The translations under genes were made by a program, and so were the position numbers. Below the pieces are notes generated by a model. The model was not told where the DNA came from. It did no database searches and saw nothing but the letters and a program-made list of their open reading frames with translations. Shown here piece after piece: positions 1 to 8,762 of a stretch of DNA of 32,705 nt. The DNA is from Lachnospiraceae bacterium UBA7188 (lineage in GTDB: Bacteria; Bacillota; Clostridia; Lachnospirales; Lachnospiraceae), in assembly GCA_002490995.1 (NCBI GenBank), contig DKVC01000293.1, positions 1 to 32,705 of the forward strand. Reading direction: 5' to 3'. How positions within the stretch are numbered: the first letter of the stretch is position 1; every line of letters starts with the position of its first letter.

Positions 1-73
1 TTAAGACCTTTTGACGCTCTAATCGTATAATGAAACAATGGCGAAACGATTGAAAATATTTGGAGGACCGCAT

Positions 74-169
74 ATGACTGACAGGGCCAGGTTTGGACTT
101 CAGACACGATTGCTGCCGTTTCCAGTACGAAAGCAGATTGGGACTTGCACCAGGAAAACATGGCAGTGA
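74..169 (+). CDS. possible 31-aa small ORF upstream of the lyase gene
   Basis: A TTTGGAGG ribosome site lies 8 nt before an ATG that opens a 31-codon frame ending in TGA. A TATAAT hexamer at 26-31 could be a -10 box, but no good -35 is present inside the window. I do not recognise the peptide, which is Arg/Thr-rich with no signal peptide or membrane segment. It could be a leader peptide, the relic of a decayed gene, or chance. The good ribosome site is the only real support. Confidence 0.2.
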   Translation: MTDRARFGLQTRLLPFPVRKQIGTCTRKTWQ

Positions 170-233
170 GAAGAAGAGAATGTGACAGAGAATATAGAAT
201 GATACAAAGTGATGTATAAGGAGGTTAATCGGA

Positions 234-557
234 ATGAACAGCAGGATTGGAAGATTAGAGGAAATGAATCTGTTAAAAGAATCAATTACAGAGGCAAAGC
301 GGCTGATGAATGATTCGGACAGTCGCCATACCCGTGCGGACAGGGCAGCGCTGGCGGATATGGTGAACAGGGCGGAGCGTGCGATAGACGGAGCAAAAAA
401 TCCGTTTACCAGGAATCGCGAGTTTATGAATTCGGGAGACGCAGCGGAGCTTGCGTTTGCTTACGACAGGTTCACGATGGCACCGACTGCTTTTGAAGTA
501 AAACATGGCTGTACAATGCGGAGGCGGTTCTGGAGGCACAGCTGTCGACAAATCTGA
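234..557 (+). pseudogene. N-terminal fragment of a heparinase II/III-like lyase (frameshifted)
   Basis: The ATG at 234 follows an AAGGAGG site (218-224) with good spacing. The first ~90 codons are a helical, Arg/Ala-rich segment of the sort that makes up the alpha/alpha barrel preceding the lyase catalytic part. After the GTA-AAA codons at 498-503 the frame turns into Arg-rich nonsense and stops at 557. The -1 frame instead gives a sensible continuation (TWLYNAEAVLEAQL, then LNADGSWPESIRYHHAALEH). Adding one A to the A4 run at 500-503 would join the pieces into a protein of about 505 aa. The lesion is either a real 1-nt deletion or a homopolymer error. Confidence 0.6.
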
Positions 558-628
558 ACGCTGACGGTTCATGGCCGGAGTCGATCCGGTATCATCATGC
601 TGCGCTGGAGCATTTTGCGACCTTTGCA

Positions 629-1750
629 TTGATATGGGAGCAGGAGACGGGTGAAAACTGGTTGTTGTCAACGCGGTTAAAGGATATGTTTGCCTATACG
701 ATCCATACCGTCACGCCGCCTTACGAATATTTCGGAGGGAGAGTCGGTACACCGCCCTTTGGTGACCACAGGCTTTCCGGCGGCGAAGAACTGGGAATCT
801 ATGGCATCTATGTTGACCGGATTGCCCAGACGGACAAAAAGCTGGCGGATGAGATGTACCAGGTATGGAGGGCGGCGGGATGCCCGGTTAAGGCATTTAG
901 CGGCGAGTCCGTTGTGGCGGAGCATTTGCTGTATACAGACACTGCAGCATATTCCATAGACAGCCGGAACATTCTACAGCTCTGTTCAACGTGCGATTAT
1001 CCTGACTCCGGCATCTATGTGTTCCGCGGATATGGGGATGCAGGAAAAGGAAATTATCTGGCGGTCATGTCGTCTGCCAGGCCCATAGGCCATGGACATC
1101 TGGACCAGGGTTCTTTTATCCTGTATTACCACAATTACCCAGTGGTCATGGACAGCGGAATAGAGGGATACTTTGACGCGTCCACGCAGTGGCACCTTTC
1201 ATCTTACTCTCATGCCTGCCTGCAGTTTGCGGCAACGCAGGAGGAACAACGCTCAGAGAGGGTGCAGGAGGGTGCCATTAACCTGAATGCAGGTAATTAC
1301 AGCCTGGACAGGGGGTGGCTGGATGTGCCTCGTATTTCGAAGATGCTCCGGACGGAAATTACGGCACATCAGGACAGTATCTCATTGGAGATCGCGCACC
1401 CGTGCGGCAGGGAGAGGGGCGTCCATACAAGGACAATCCTTTTTGAGAAGGAATCCGGTGCTGTGACGATTGAGGATTTCGTGGAAAACTATGTCGGCAG
1501 GCTGATGTTCTCACTGCCGATGGCAATGAGGTCGGCTGTAGTTAAGGGAAATACTGTGCATGCAGCAGGCTTCTATCCGCTGGAAATGGATGTGGAGTTT
1601 CTCACACCTGTGGAACAGATTGTTTTGGAAAAAGGACGCACCACACCGTTCTTTCCGACAGAAGAGGATACTCCCATGCTGCTCTATGTGCGCGCGGAGG
1701 TTTTGGCTCAAAGTGGGGTGAAGGTTCGGATTACAGTCCGGGAAAAATAG
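629..1750 (+). CDS. heparinase II/III-like lyase, main part (5' end lost to frameshift)
   Basis: This is the bulk of a polysaccharide-lyase-like protein of the heparinase II/III superfamily (alpha/alpha barrel plus beta-sandwich), which cleaves uronic-acid-containing glycans by beta-elimination. The mark is the RPIGHGHLDQGSF segment near 1080-1120, matching the superfamily's GHxHxD block at the start of the C-terminal sandwich. It is followed by YPVVMDSGIEGYF and a Ser/His patch (SSYSHACLQ) like the usual 'H-N-x-V' core. The frame is open from about 503, so the TTG at 629 is only the first start-like codon after the lesion. There is no signal peptide, so the product would be cytoplasmic and act on imported oligomers. 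The exact PL family and substrate cannot be told. The gene precedes the regulator promoter at 1753. Confidence 0.7.
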   Translation: MIWEQETGENWLLSTRLKDMFAYTIHTVTPPYEYFGGRVGTPPFGDHRLSGGEELGIYGIYVDRIAQTDKKLADEMYQVWRAAGCPVKAFSGESVVAEHLLYTDTAAYSIDSRNILQLCSTCDYPDSGIYVFRGYGDAGKGNYLAVMSSARPIGHGHLDQGSFILYYHNYPVVMDSGIEGYFDASTQWHLSSYSHACLQFAATQEEQRSERVQEGAINLNAGNYSLDRGWLDVPRISKMLRTEITAHQDSISLEIAHPCGRERGVHTRTILFEKESGAVTIEDFVENYVGRLMFSLPMAMRSAVVKGNTVHAAGFYPLEMDVEFLTPVEQIVLEKGRTTPFFPTEEDTPMLLYVRAEVLAQSGVKVRITVREK

Positions 1751-1752
1751 CC

Positions 1753-1782
1753 TTGTCATTGCGGCAGGGAGTCATGTATAAT
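1753..1782 (+). promoter_or_regulatory. sigma-A-type promoter for the AraC-type regulator
   Basis: TTGTCA (1753-1758) and a perfect TATAAT (1777-1782) are separated by 18 nt. It starts 3 nt after the lyase stop codon and about 210 nt before the regulator start codon, so the regulator should have its own promoter. Confidence 0.55.
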
Positions 1783-1991
1783 GAAATCGGCGATATCGTG
1801 AAGACGGACCGGGGAGTGTTCTGGGGGGTAAAATCCTTCCGGAACTGGCAGACGGCAGTATCCCGGATGTGGGCAGATGCCTGAAGGAAAAGCATCCTGG
1901 ACGGAGGGGAAGGTTTCTTTTCCCTATGGGAAGGGACAGCCGGGAAAGGATGGATACGCCAGGAGGAAAAACGCGTACGGAGGGGGACGGA

Positions 1992-4442
1992 ATGAAAAAG
2001 GGATTTGCGGCATATCTGGGGAATTTATGGAAGGAGTATCTCAGGAATGAAAAGAGGGGCGTATTTTTCACGAAAATGCTGCTGTGGTACGCGGTCAGCA
2101 CGATTGTGGTGTTTCTGGCTTTCGGGATGGTGATGAGCATATCCATCCAGAGGGACTACAGGGATCAGATCAGCCTGCTGAATGAAAGGGCAATCTCACA
2201 GTCGGTCAGCGCATGCACCACCACCCTCCGGAATCTGTACAATTATTATTACCTGGAGGTCCTGGAGAGTTCGGATTTGGTAGAGCTTCTGCTGGCCGAG
2301 GAGTATTCCGCGGATTTGACTATGCGCTACAAGCGGCTGCGGACCATGCTGGTCAATTACAGCGATATGGTGGAGTCCTGCTATGTGGTGAATCTGAAGA
2401 ACGGCTTTGTCTGTTCGACGTTGGATACTTATCAGCATATAGAGGACTTTTCGGATCGGGATATCCTGGAATGGCTGGAGAAGATTCGGGATATGCCGGG
2501 AGAGTACGTGCTGGTTCCCCGCCAGGCCACTTATACGGTGGGGGGACTGGAATACACCGGGCGGTATATTTCCCTGATCCTGAAAAAATATAAGGAAGGA
2601 TACCTTGTAGTCAACCTGGATTACGAAGCTTTTGCCGATATGGTGAATTACCGTGACTACGGCTCATCGTCAAGGGCACTGCTGATCAACAGCTTGGGGC
2701 TGGTATTGGCGGACAGCGGGGAAGAGAAGTTTGGCGAGACAGTGAGGGAAGAGGAATTCTATCTCTTCATGAAAGAGCAGGAGGGCAAAGAGGGCGCATT
2801 CCCTGTCCGCCTGAAGGACGGAAGGAAAAACCTGCTTTACTGCAAGGACCAGACATTCGGTATCAGTTATCTGATCCTGACAGATGAGCATCTGTTTGGA
2901 AGCAACGCCCTGCTGTTCCAGATGATTTTCTGTGCCATGGGCGCAATGGCGCTGAACCTGATTTTAATTGTAATCGGCACCTCTTTTTTGTATCGCCCTA
3001 TCGGCAGGCTGCAGAGGCTGCTGCAGACGGCTGCCGGGAAAGACGCGGAATTGCGCGTGGACGAATTCGAGGCCATGGAGCGGATCTTCAACAGGCTGCG
3101 GACAGATAACCGGGAATATTCCCATTCCAGAAGGAAGCAGGTGCTGCGGAAACTTCTGGACGACGGGAGAATAGGGGGGACTATTTCCGATAAGGAAAGA
3201 GAACTGGCAAAGGAGCAGCTGGACGGCGTATTTTTCCTCTGTGTGAATTTATATCCCAATGAAAACGAGCCCTGGACACCGGATGATTTCCTTCTGATGA
3301 AATTCTGCATGGAGAACATTCTTCGGGAGCTGCTGGAGAAGGACGCAGACATGGACACCGTAGATTATGGCAGCTATGTCACCTGCATCATCAGCTGGAA
3401 CGCATCGGCGGAGGGGCCAGAGCGCTTCAACGGGGTGAAAAACATGGAGGGAGTGGACGGCACTGCCGGGGAGAAACCTCTGGAGGATGCGGAGAACCTT
3501 GTCAGAGAGAAGCCGGAGGTTGGAAAGGAGAATCCGATCCTCAGTGCACTGGGGGAGATGCAGAGGAAGATGGATGAATTTTTCGGGGTAGATGTGACCT
3601 GTAGTGTGGGTTCCGTGGTGGGCAGCCTTGACGATATCGCGGAATCCTACGAAGAGGCTTTGGTGGCAGCATTCTTCCAGATGACGAAAGAGCGGAACGC
3701 CATTCTCTACAATGGCACAGGGACGGATACAGACGGCAGGGAGCAGAAATATCCCGGCGATACGGTAAAGGAGATTCTAGACGGCATCAGGACAGGGGAC
3801 AAGGGAAAGATCCGCAGGGAGGTTTCTGACTTTTACTTTGCCCTGATGTCGGCTTCCTACCATCAGGCGATGAAATATATTCTGATGCTGGAGATGGAGA
3901 TCGCCAGGCTGGAGATGAAGTACGATGTCTATAAGGACAAGGGGGATGTGAATTACCTGGAGGGTCTCCGCAGCGGCGGCCGCCTCTATAAGATGAAGGA
4001 AAGCTGCCTGGAGCATTGCCTGAATGCGGCGGATATCTGTGCCGAGCGGCGGGACAACAACCCGAACATGGTACAGATCGTGGAGCAGGTGAAGGAACTG
4101 GTAGAGCGGAAGCTGACGGATCGGAACTTAAGCGTCAACAGCATCGGGCAGGAAATCTATCTGTCTGTGGGATATGTGCGTGCTATTTTTAAGGAAGTGA
4201 CAGGACAGACCCTGTCTGGATACATCATTTCCAGGAAGCTGAACATGATCTGTAAGCTGCTGCGGGAGACGGACTGGTCCGTGCAGCGGATAGCGGACCA
4301 TATGGATTTCTCATCCAGAAGCTATCTGTATACTTTTTTCAAGAATTATATGGGCATGACGCCGAACCAGTACCGAAAGGAGAAGGATGTCAACGTCATG
4401 CCTGTGATACCGGAGGAGGAGACACCGGGGGAAGAAGATTGA
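1992..4442 (+). CDS. membrane-anchored AraC-family regulator with extracellular sensor
   Basis: An 816-aa one-component transcription regulator, probably sensing a sugar or glycan outside the cell and activating the adjacent ABC importer. A membrane segment at about residues 29-50 and another at about 306-333 flank an extracellular region resembling the double-CACHE sensors of Firmicute AraC regulators. A long cytoplasmic linker follows. The C-terminal ~100 residues form a two-helix-turn-helix AraC domain: VGYVRAIFKEVTGQTLSGYI is the first unit, and WSVQRIADHMDFSSRSYLYT then MTPNQYRKE is the conserved second one. I chose the ATG at 1992 because GGAGGGGGAC precedes it and membrane segment 1 follows with a Lys/Arg-rich cytoplasmic N-terminus. 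Earlier in-frame starts (1869, 1950) give Arg-rich junk. A separate histidine kinase is absent. Confidence 0.85.
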   Translation: MKKGFAAYLGNLWKEYLRNEKRGVFFTKMLLWYAVSTIVVFLAFGMVMSISIQRDYRDQISLLNERAISQSVSACTTTLRNLYNYYYLEVLESSDLVELLLAEEYSADLTMRYKRLRTMLVNYSDMVESCYVVNLKNGFVCSTLDTYQHIEDFSDRDILEWLEKIRDMPGEYVLVPRQATYTVGGLEYTGRYISLILKKYKEGYLVVNLDYEAFADMVNYRDYGSSSRALLINSLGLVLADSGEEKFGETVREEEFYLFMKEQEGKEGAFPVRLKDGRKNLLYCKDQTFGISYLILTDEHLFGSNALLFQMIFCAMGAMALNLILIVIGTSFLYRPIGRLQRLLQTAAGKDAELRVDEFEAMERIFNRLRTDNREYSHSRRKQVLRKLLDDGRIGGTISDKERELAKEQLDGVFFLCVNLYPNENEPWTPDDFLLMKFCMENILRELLEKDADMDTVDYGSYVTCIISWNASAEGPERFNGVKNMEGVDGTAGEKPLEDAENLVREKPEVGKENPILSALGEMQRKMDEFFGVDVTCSVGSVVGSLDDIAESYEEALVAAFFQMTKERNAILYNGTGTDTDGREQKYPGDTVKEILDGIRTGDKGKIRREVSDFYFALMSASYHQAMKYILMLEMEIARLEMKYDVYKDKGDVNYLEGLRSGGRLYKMKESCLEHCLNAADICAERRDNNPNMVQIVEQVKELVERKLTDRNLSVNSIGQEIYLSVGYVRAIFKEVTGQTLSGYIISRKLNMICKLLRETDWSVQRIADHMDFSSRSYLYTFFKNYMGMTPNQYRKEKDVNVMPVIPEEETPGEED

Positions 4443-4544
4443 GAAAGGCGTGAGGTATTTTGCCGGACGGGAGTCCAATCGCAGGAGACTATGCCGCTGA
4501 GGAGTCCATATTTGAATTGAATGAGATGAGTGAATCCGTTGAGG

Positions 4545-4576
4545 GAGAACCCGTGTGCAGAACATGGGTTCTCTTC
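4545..4576 (+). terminator. hairpin terminator after the AraC-type regulator
   Basis: A 12-bp stem, GAGAACCCGTGT (4545-4556) with ACATGGGTTCTC (4562-4573) including one G-T pair, has a 5-nt loop. The U-tract is poor (TTCGCATATTT), so termination may be partial. It separates regulator transcription from the importer promoter region. Confidence 0.55.
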
Positions 4577-4797
4577 GCATATTTCCAGAAAAATAGCTGC
4601 GTCAAGTTCAAAAATCGCAAAAAGGCAGTTGCCACGTTTTTTGAACAGAGCCAAAGTTGTTAGAAATGCGCAAAAAAACGCGATGAGCGGTGATTGGACT
4701 GTGCAGGATGGGAAATGGGGCTATAATGATGACATCAGCCGCGGCCGACGGGAAAATGCAGCCGGCCGGGCAAACAGGAAAAAGGAGGTAGTAAAAT
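4577..4797 (+). promoter_or_regulatory. promoter/operator region of the first ABC importer
   Basis: With the terminator before it, this completes the 355-nt gap after the regulator; I see no gene in it. TATAAT at 4722-4727 is a convincing -10, but the -35 is weak: TTGGAC at 4694-4699 is 22 nt away. That suggests activator dependence, fitting an AraC-type activator. The box ATGAGCGGTGATTGGACTG at 4683-4701 recurs with 16 of 19 matches at 6721-6739, before the binding-protein gene. A small palindromic run GCGCAAAAAAACGCG sits just upstream. An AAAGGAGG site precedes the first permease at 4798. Confidence 0.45.
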
Positions 4798-5751
4798 ATG
4801 GCAAAAGCTTCTGGGCTGAAAGCCAAACCCAAAAAGGGAAGCGATCTTCTCTACGATCTGAAGCACAACAAGTTCCTGATGCTGATGCTCCTGCCGGGGA
4901 TACTGTTTTTCGTGGTATTTTCCTATTTACCCATGATCGGCATCCTCATCGCGTTTCAGGACTTCAGCGCGGCCAAGGGGATCCTGGGGAGCAAGTTTAT
5001 AGGGTTCGAGAACTTCCGCTTCTTCTTAGGGTCACCGGATTCCTTCCGGGTCACATTTAACACATTGTTTCTGAACGTACTGTTCATCTTAAGCAGCATG
5101 ATTGTCTCTATCTTAATCGCGCTGATGCTGTCGGAGGTGAACAACAAATGGTTCAAGAAGGGAACCCAGTCCCTGGTGATTCTGCCCCATTTCATCTCAT
5201 GGGCGGTAATCGGTCTGCTGGCGGAGGCATTCCTTTCTTCTGACACGGGCTACATCAACAGGATGCTGCAAGTCTTTGGGATGGAGCAGATTTCCTTCTA
5301 TAAGGATGCAGCTCTCTGGCCCGGGATTCTGACCTTCCTGAACATCTGGCAGGGAGCGGGATTTGGTTCCATCGTCTACCTGGCGGCCATCACGGGAATC
5401 GACCAGGAGATTTACGAAGCGGCCCGTATCGACGGCTCCACCAAGATACAGAGCATCTGGTACATCACCCTGCCGCTCTTGAAATCCACGGCAGTGCTGC
5501 TGCTGATCATGTCGGTGGGCAAGATCTTCAATGGTAACTTCGGTATGATCTATGCACTGGTAGGTGGAAATACGCTGCTGTACCCTACCACGGACATCAT
5601 AGACACCTATGTGTACAGGCAGCTGATGGAACTTGGTGACCTGGGGATGTCATCTGCAGTTGGACTGTATCAATCGGTACTGAGCTTTATCATGGTCAAT
5701 ATCGCAAACTGGATAACACGCAGGCTGAGCCCGGAATCAGCGATATACTAG
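4798..5751 (+). CDS. ABC sugar transporter permease, LplB type
   Basis: A 317-aa inner-membrane permease of the CUT1 carbohydrate importer class. About six hydrophobic segments are visible, the first being FLMLMLLPGILFFVVFSYLP after a basic cytoplasmic N-terminus. The cytoplasmic EAA loop that contacts the ATPase is EAARIDGSTKIQSIWYITLP, with its Glu at residue 207. The phrases FQDFSAAKGILGSKFIGFEN and SVGKIFNGNFGMIYAL are typical of the LplB branch, which usually works with YtcP-type permeases and large lipoprotein SBPs for oligosaccharides. The next gene, 12 nt downstream, is the YtcP partner. No ATPase is encoded nearby, as is usual for this class in Firmicutes. Confidence 0.9.
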   Translation: MAKASGLKAKPKKGSDLLYDLKHNKFLMLMLLPGILFFVVFSYLPMIGILIAFQDFSAAKGILGSKFIGFENFRFFLGSPDSFRVTFNTLFLNVLFILSSMIVSILIALMLSEVNNKWFKKGTQSLVILPHFISWAVIGLLAEAFLSSDTGYINRMLQVFGMEQISFYKDAALWPGILTFLNIWQGAGFGSIVYLAAITGIDQEIYEAARIDGSTKIQSIWYITLPLLKSTAVLLLIMSVGKIFNGNFGMIYALVGGNTLLYPTTDIIDTYVYRQLMELGDLGMSSAVGLYQSVLSFIMVNIANWITRRLSPESAIY

Positions 5752-5763
5752 GGAGGGTGGAAT

Positions 5764-6645
5764 ATGAAGAGAAAAATCTATTTTGGGGATCGGCTGTTCA
5801 CGATCATCTGCCATGTGCTTTTGGCATTGTTCGCCCTGATCTGCCTGTTTCCCTTTCTGTTGGTGATCAGCGCGTCCTTTACCGATGAGTATACGCTCCT
5901 CTGGGAGGGTTATAAGCTGTTTCCCTCGAAACTGTCCACCAGCGCCTACCAGCTGGTGATGCAGACATCCCAGCTGGGCAGCGGTTATCTGGTTACCATA
6001 TTCATTACCGTGGCAGGCACGGCAGCCAGCCTGCTTGTAACCAGCATGATGTCCTACGCGCTGTCAGTCAAAAAGCTGAAAATCCGCAACAAGGTGGCGT
6101 TCTTCGTATACTTTACCATGCTGTTCAGCGGCGGAATGGTGGCGAACTACCTGATGGTGGTCAAATACCTGCACCTGAAGGACAATCTGCTGGTGTACAT
6201 ACTGCCCGCGCTGGTCAGCCCCTGGAACATGATGCTGCTTCGGAATTTCTTCGCCACAATCCCGGAATCCCTTGCGGAATCGGCGAAGATCGACGGGGCC
6301 AACGACATGACGATTCTGATGAAGATAGTGCTGCCCATCGCGAAGCCCGGACTGGTGACCATCGGCCTGTTCTATGCCTTAAGCTACTGGAACGAATGGT
6401 TCAAGGCCATGATGTACATGGATAAGGAGAACCTGATTACCCTGCAGTATCTGATCATGAAGATCCTGCGCAATATCAACTTTGCCAACACGGTGGCAGG
6501 AAGCGTAGGCGTGTCCGTGAACGTGCCCACTTACACCTCCAGAATGGCCACTTTGGTGGTGACCATCGGCCCTATCGTATTCCTGTATCCCTTCTTACAG
6601 AAATACTTCGTCAAAGGGCTCACTGTGGGCGGCGTAAAGGGTTAA
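5764..6645 (+). CDS. ABC sugar transporter permease, YtcP type
   Basis: The 293-aa partner of the preceding permease and second half of the membrane channel. It has about six hydrophobic segments. The EAA loop reads ESAKIDGANDMTILMKIVLP, with its Glu at residue 172. The phrases PFLLVISASFTDE and the ending FVKGLTVGGVKG are characteristic of YtcP-like proteins. A GGAGGG site precedes the ATG, and the short spacing to its neighbour implies one transcript. The substrate is unknown; the company of an AraC-type regulator and an alpha-galactosidase suggests a galactosyl-bearing oligosaccharide. Confidence 0.9.
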   Translation: MKRKIYFGDRLFTIICHVLLALFALICLFPFLLVISASFTDEYTLLWEGYKLFPSKLSTSAYQLVMQTSQLGSGYLVTIFITVAGTAASLLVTSMMSYALSVKKLKIRNKVAFFVYFTMLFSGGMVANYLMVVKYLHLKDNLLVYILPALVSPWNMMLLRNFFATIPESLAESAKIDGANDMTILMKIVLPIAKPGLVTIGLFYALSYWNEWFKAMMYMDKENLITLQYLIMKILRNINFANTVAGSVGVSVNVPTYTSRMATLVVTIGPIVFLYPFLQKYFVKGLTVGGVKG

Positions 6646-6720
6646 ATGCGCAAAGGGCTTTCCGGATTGTGCCCGATCTGCGAAAAGCTATAGTCGTGAG
6701 TATAACTGTGAAATGTAGAA

Positions 6721-6810
6721 ATGAGCGGTAATTGACCTGCGAATTCCTGCGGCAGAGATAAAAAGCAAAATCTACAAATGAATTTTGTAATAAAAATTTA
6801 GAAAATTTAA
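6721..6810 (+). promoter_or_regulatory. repeat-rich regulatory region before the SBP gene
   Basis: The 235-nt gap before the binding-protein gene holds a second copy of the ATGAGCGGTNATTG box (6721-6739), overlapping a possible -35 TTGACC at 6732-6737. It also holds an inverted repeat TACAAA/TTTGTA (6773-6778, 6784-6789) and a tandem 9-bp repeat AAAATTTAG/AAAATTTAA (6793-6810). This fits a secondary promoter or regulator site that boosts the binding protein over the permeases. No clean -10 is visible. Confidence 0.35.
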
Positions 6811-6880
6811 ACATGGACTCCAACTGCCTTTAGCGGTTAAAATAAAAACAAGGAGTGAAAGAAAAGAAGGAGGAATAATT

Positions 6881-8518
6881 ATGTTACAGAAAAGGTCAAA
6901 ATGGATGGCGTTGGCGTTGGCAGCGGCAATGTGTGCCGGCACGCTGACAGGATGTGGGAATGACGATGCAGGACAGGGAAACAGCTCCGCACCGGAGAGC
7001 CAGTCCAGTGAGAACAGCGTAGGGGGGCAAAGCTCTGCGGAGGAATCCTCAAAGGGCGGCGCAGAACAGGCTGGGGCGGAAACGCCCGATCCCGTGACAT
7101 TGAAGGTATTGATGACCGGCGACAAGCCTAACGATTGGGACGCCGTGTTGGATGAGTTCTATAACAGAACCAGGGACACCCTGAACATCACTTTTGACTG
7201 GACATGGGTTCCCTCGGCAGACTACAAGGATAAGCTGAACGTGAAGATGACGGCAGGAGAGGAGTACGACCTGGTTTTCGACGCTCCCTGGATGCATCTG
7301 CGTACCTTGTCCCAGGATGGTATTTATGCGGATCTGTCCCCTTATCTGAACAATGACGATTATCCGGGGCTGAAGCTGGCTTTTCCGGAGGATGTGATGA
7401 AGTACAATAAGTACTCGGATATCAACTGTGCTCTTCCGTTGTTCTGGTGCTATGGCGGACAGAACCTGGTGATGTACCGTCAGGACTGGGCGAAGGAGTG
7501 GAACATCGGCACGGACGGCCAGATCAACAGCCATGACGAGCTCAAGGAGTACCTGGAGGCGGTGCTGGCCAATAAGCCCGGCGTCACCCCCATCGCGCTG
7601 AAGAACAACAGAGGCTTCTACCACCTCTTCGATGCCGTCACGGTAGAGCTGCAGGATGACCATATCTATCAGGGGACTCTGGGAAAGGACATTTTCTTTG
7701 CCTACAAGCTCAATGATGAGGAGACGGAAGTTGTCGCCACGGCGCTTCCCGGAGATCCGGCGGAATACTGGGAGCCTTTCGGCGGCGTGGATTTCTGGAA
7801 GCAGAAGGTGGAGACATCCAGAGAGTGGAACAAGTACTGTGAGACAGATTCCCTGAACCAGGCGGATCCCGGCGCGCTCTTCCAGATCGGTAAGGCAGGC
7901 GCTTATATCGACACCATCGACGCGGTTCCGAAGTACAATTCCCTTCTGCGCAACAATGCGCCGGAGGCGGAGTTAGGCGTGTATATCCATGAAGAGGCAG
8001 CCAGGAATATGGAAAAGGGCGTGTATACAGCCAGCGTGGTAGCAAGCAACTGCCTGTGCGTTCCGGCCTCCTCCGACAAGATTGACAGAACCATGGCGTT
8101 CCTGAACTGGATGTTCGAGAGCCAGGAGAACCACGACCTGTTTGAATACGGTATCGAAGGGGTGCACTGGGAGGCAGTGGGCGACAGCCAGTATAAGCTG
8201 CCCGATGGCGTGGAGACGACCACCAATTACAATCCCCTTGGCTACAACTTAAGCTGGAATCCGAACTACTACCGCTTCTCCGCAGACTATACCGAGTACG
8301 CCCTGCCTTACGCGGAGTTCTCGGCTGACATCACGAACTACAACACGGACAGCAGGATTACGGGATTCTCTTTCAAGTCGGATTCTGTCACCACAGAGAT
8401 TACCCAGTGCGGCGCTATTCTGGGTGAGGTGCTGGCTCCGCTGAATCACGGCATCCTGGACGAGCCTTATCAGGTATTCCAGGACACTACGGCACAACTG
8501 AGAGAGAACGATGTGTAG
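6881..8518 (+). CDS. ABC transporter lipoprotein solute-binding protein, amber-truncated
   Basis: A 545-aa extracellular sugar-binding lipoprotein that delivers substrate to the LplB/YtcP pair. The N-terminus is a lipoprotein signal peptide with lipobox LTGC (Cys25), then a Ser/Glu/Gly-rich tether to about residue 65, then a type-1 SBP fold starting at VTLKVLMTGDKPNDWD. A GAAGGAGGA site precedes the ATG. The frame ends at a TAG (8516-8518), but the same frame continues for 17 codons (KAIDEWVAQMNAFLQSK) to a TGA at 8570-8572. That tail is the usual amphipathic C-terminal helix of these proteins, so TAG probably replaces an ancestral CAG. The truncation is small and the protein may still fold. 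Confidence 0.88.
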   Translation: MLQKRSKWMALALAAAMCAGTLTGCGNDDAGQGNSSAPESQSSENSVGGQSSAEESSKGGAEQAGAETPDPVTLKVLMTGDKPNDWDAVLDEFYNRTRDTLNITFDWTWVPSADYKDKLNVKMTAGEEYDLVFDAPWMHLRTLSQDGIYADLSPYLNNDDYPGLKLAFPEDVMKYNKYSDINCALPLFWCYGGQNLVMYRQDWAKEWNIGTDGQINSHDELKEYLEAVLANKPGVTPIALKNNRGFYHLFDAVTVELQDDHIYQGTLGKDIFFAYKLNDEETEVVATALPGDPAEYWEPFGGVDFWKQKVETSREWNKYCETDSLNQADPGALFQIGKAGAYIDTIDAVPKYNSLLRNNAPEAELGVYIHEEAARNMEKGVYTASVVASNCLCVPASSDKIDRTMAFLNWMFESQENHDLFEYGIEGVHWEAVGDSQYKLPDGVETTTNYNPLGYNLSWNPNYYRFSADYTEYALPYAEFSADITNYNTDSRITGFSFKSDSVTTEITQCGAILGEVLAPLNHGILDEPYQVFQDTTAQLRENDV

Positions 8519-8689
8519 AAGGCCATCGACGAGTGGGTAGCGCAGATGAACGCTTTCCTCCAGAGCAAGTGACGGCGGTGCGGAGAAGGCGCTGACACGT
8601 TATGCAGCTTCTGCGGAAAAGGTTTCGGATGCAGATGGAATAAGGCATGAATGTGCAGGCAATGAATCGGCGGCTGTTGGGAAGGCACA

Positions 8690-8736
8690 GTTACTGTTCA
8701 CAGGTATCTGTTGCTGTGAATGGAGCGAACAGTAAC
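8690..8736 (+). repeat. nested inverted repeat between the SBP and GH36 genes
   Basis: GTTACTGTTC (8690-8699) and GAACAGTAAC (8727-8736) form a perfect 10-bp inverted repeat. Inside it, TTCACAG (8697-8703) and CTGTGAA (8714-8720) form a second one that overlaps the outer arm by 3 nt. The two could be stacked or alternative folds. It lies just before the terminator at 8763, so attenuation is possible, but no regulator site is recognised. Confidence 0.4.
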
Positions 8737-8762
8737 AAGACATACAGAAGGAGCTGCCCTGG

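Noticed and set aside
8516..8518. TAG recoding (alternative code) in this organism
   Set aside because: Several intact genes in the window end with TAG at their natural C-termini, so TAG is a working stop; readthrough would have to be local.
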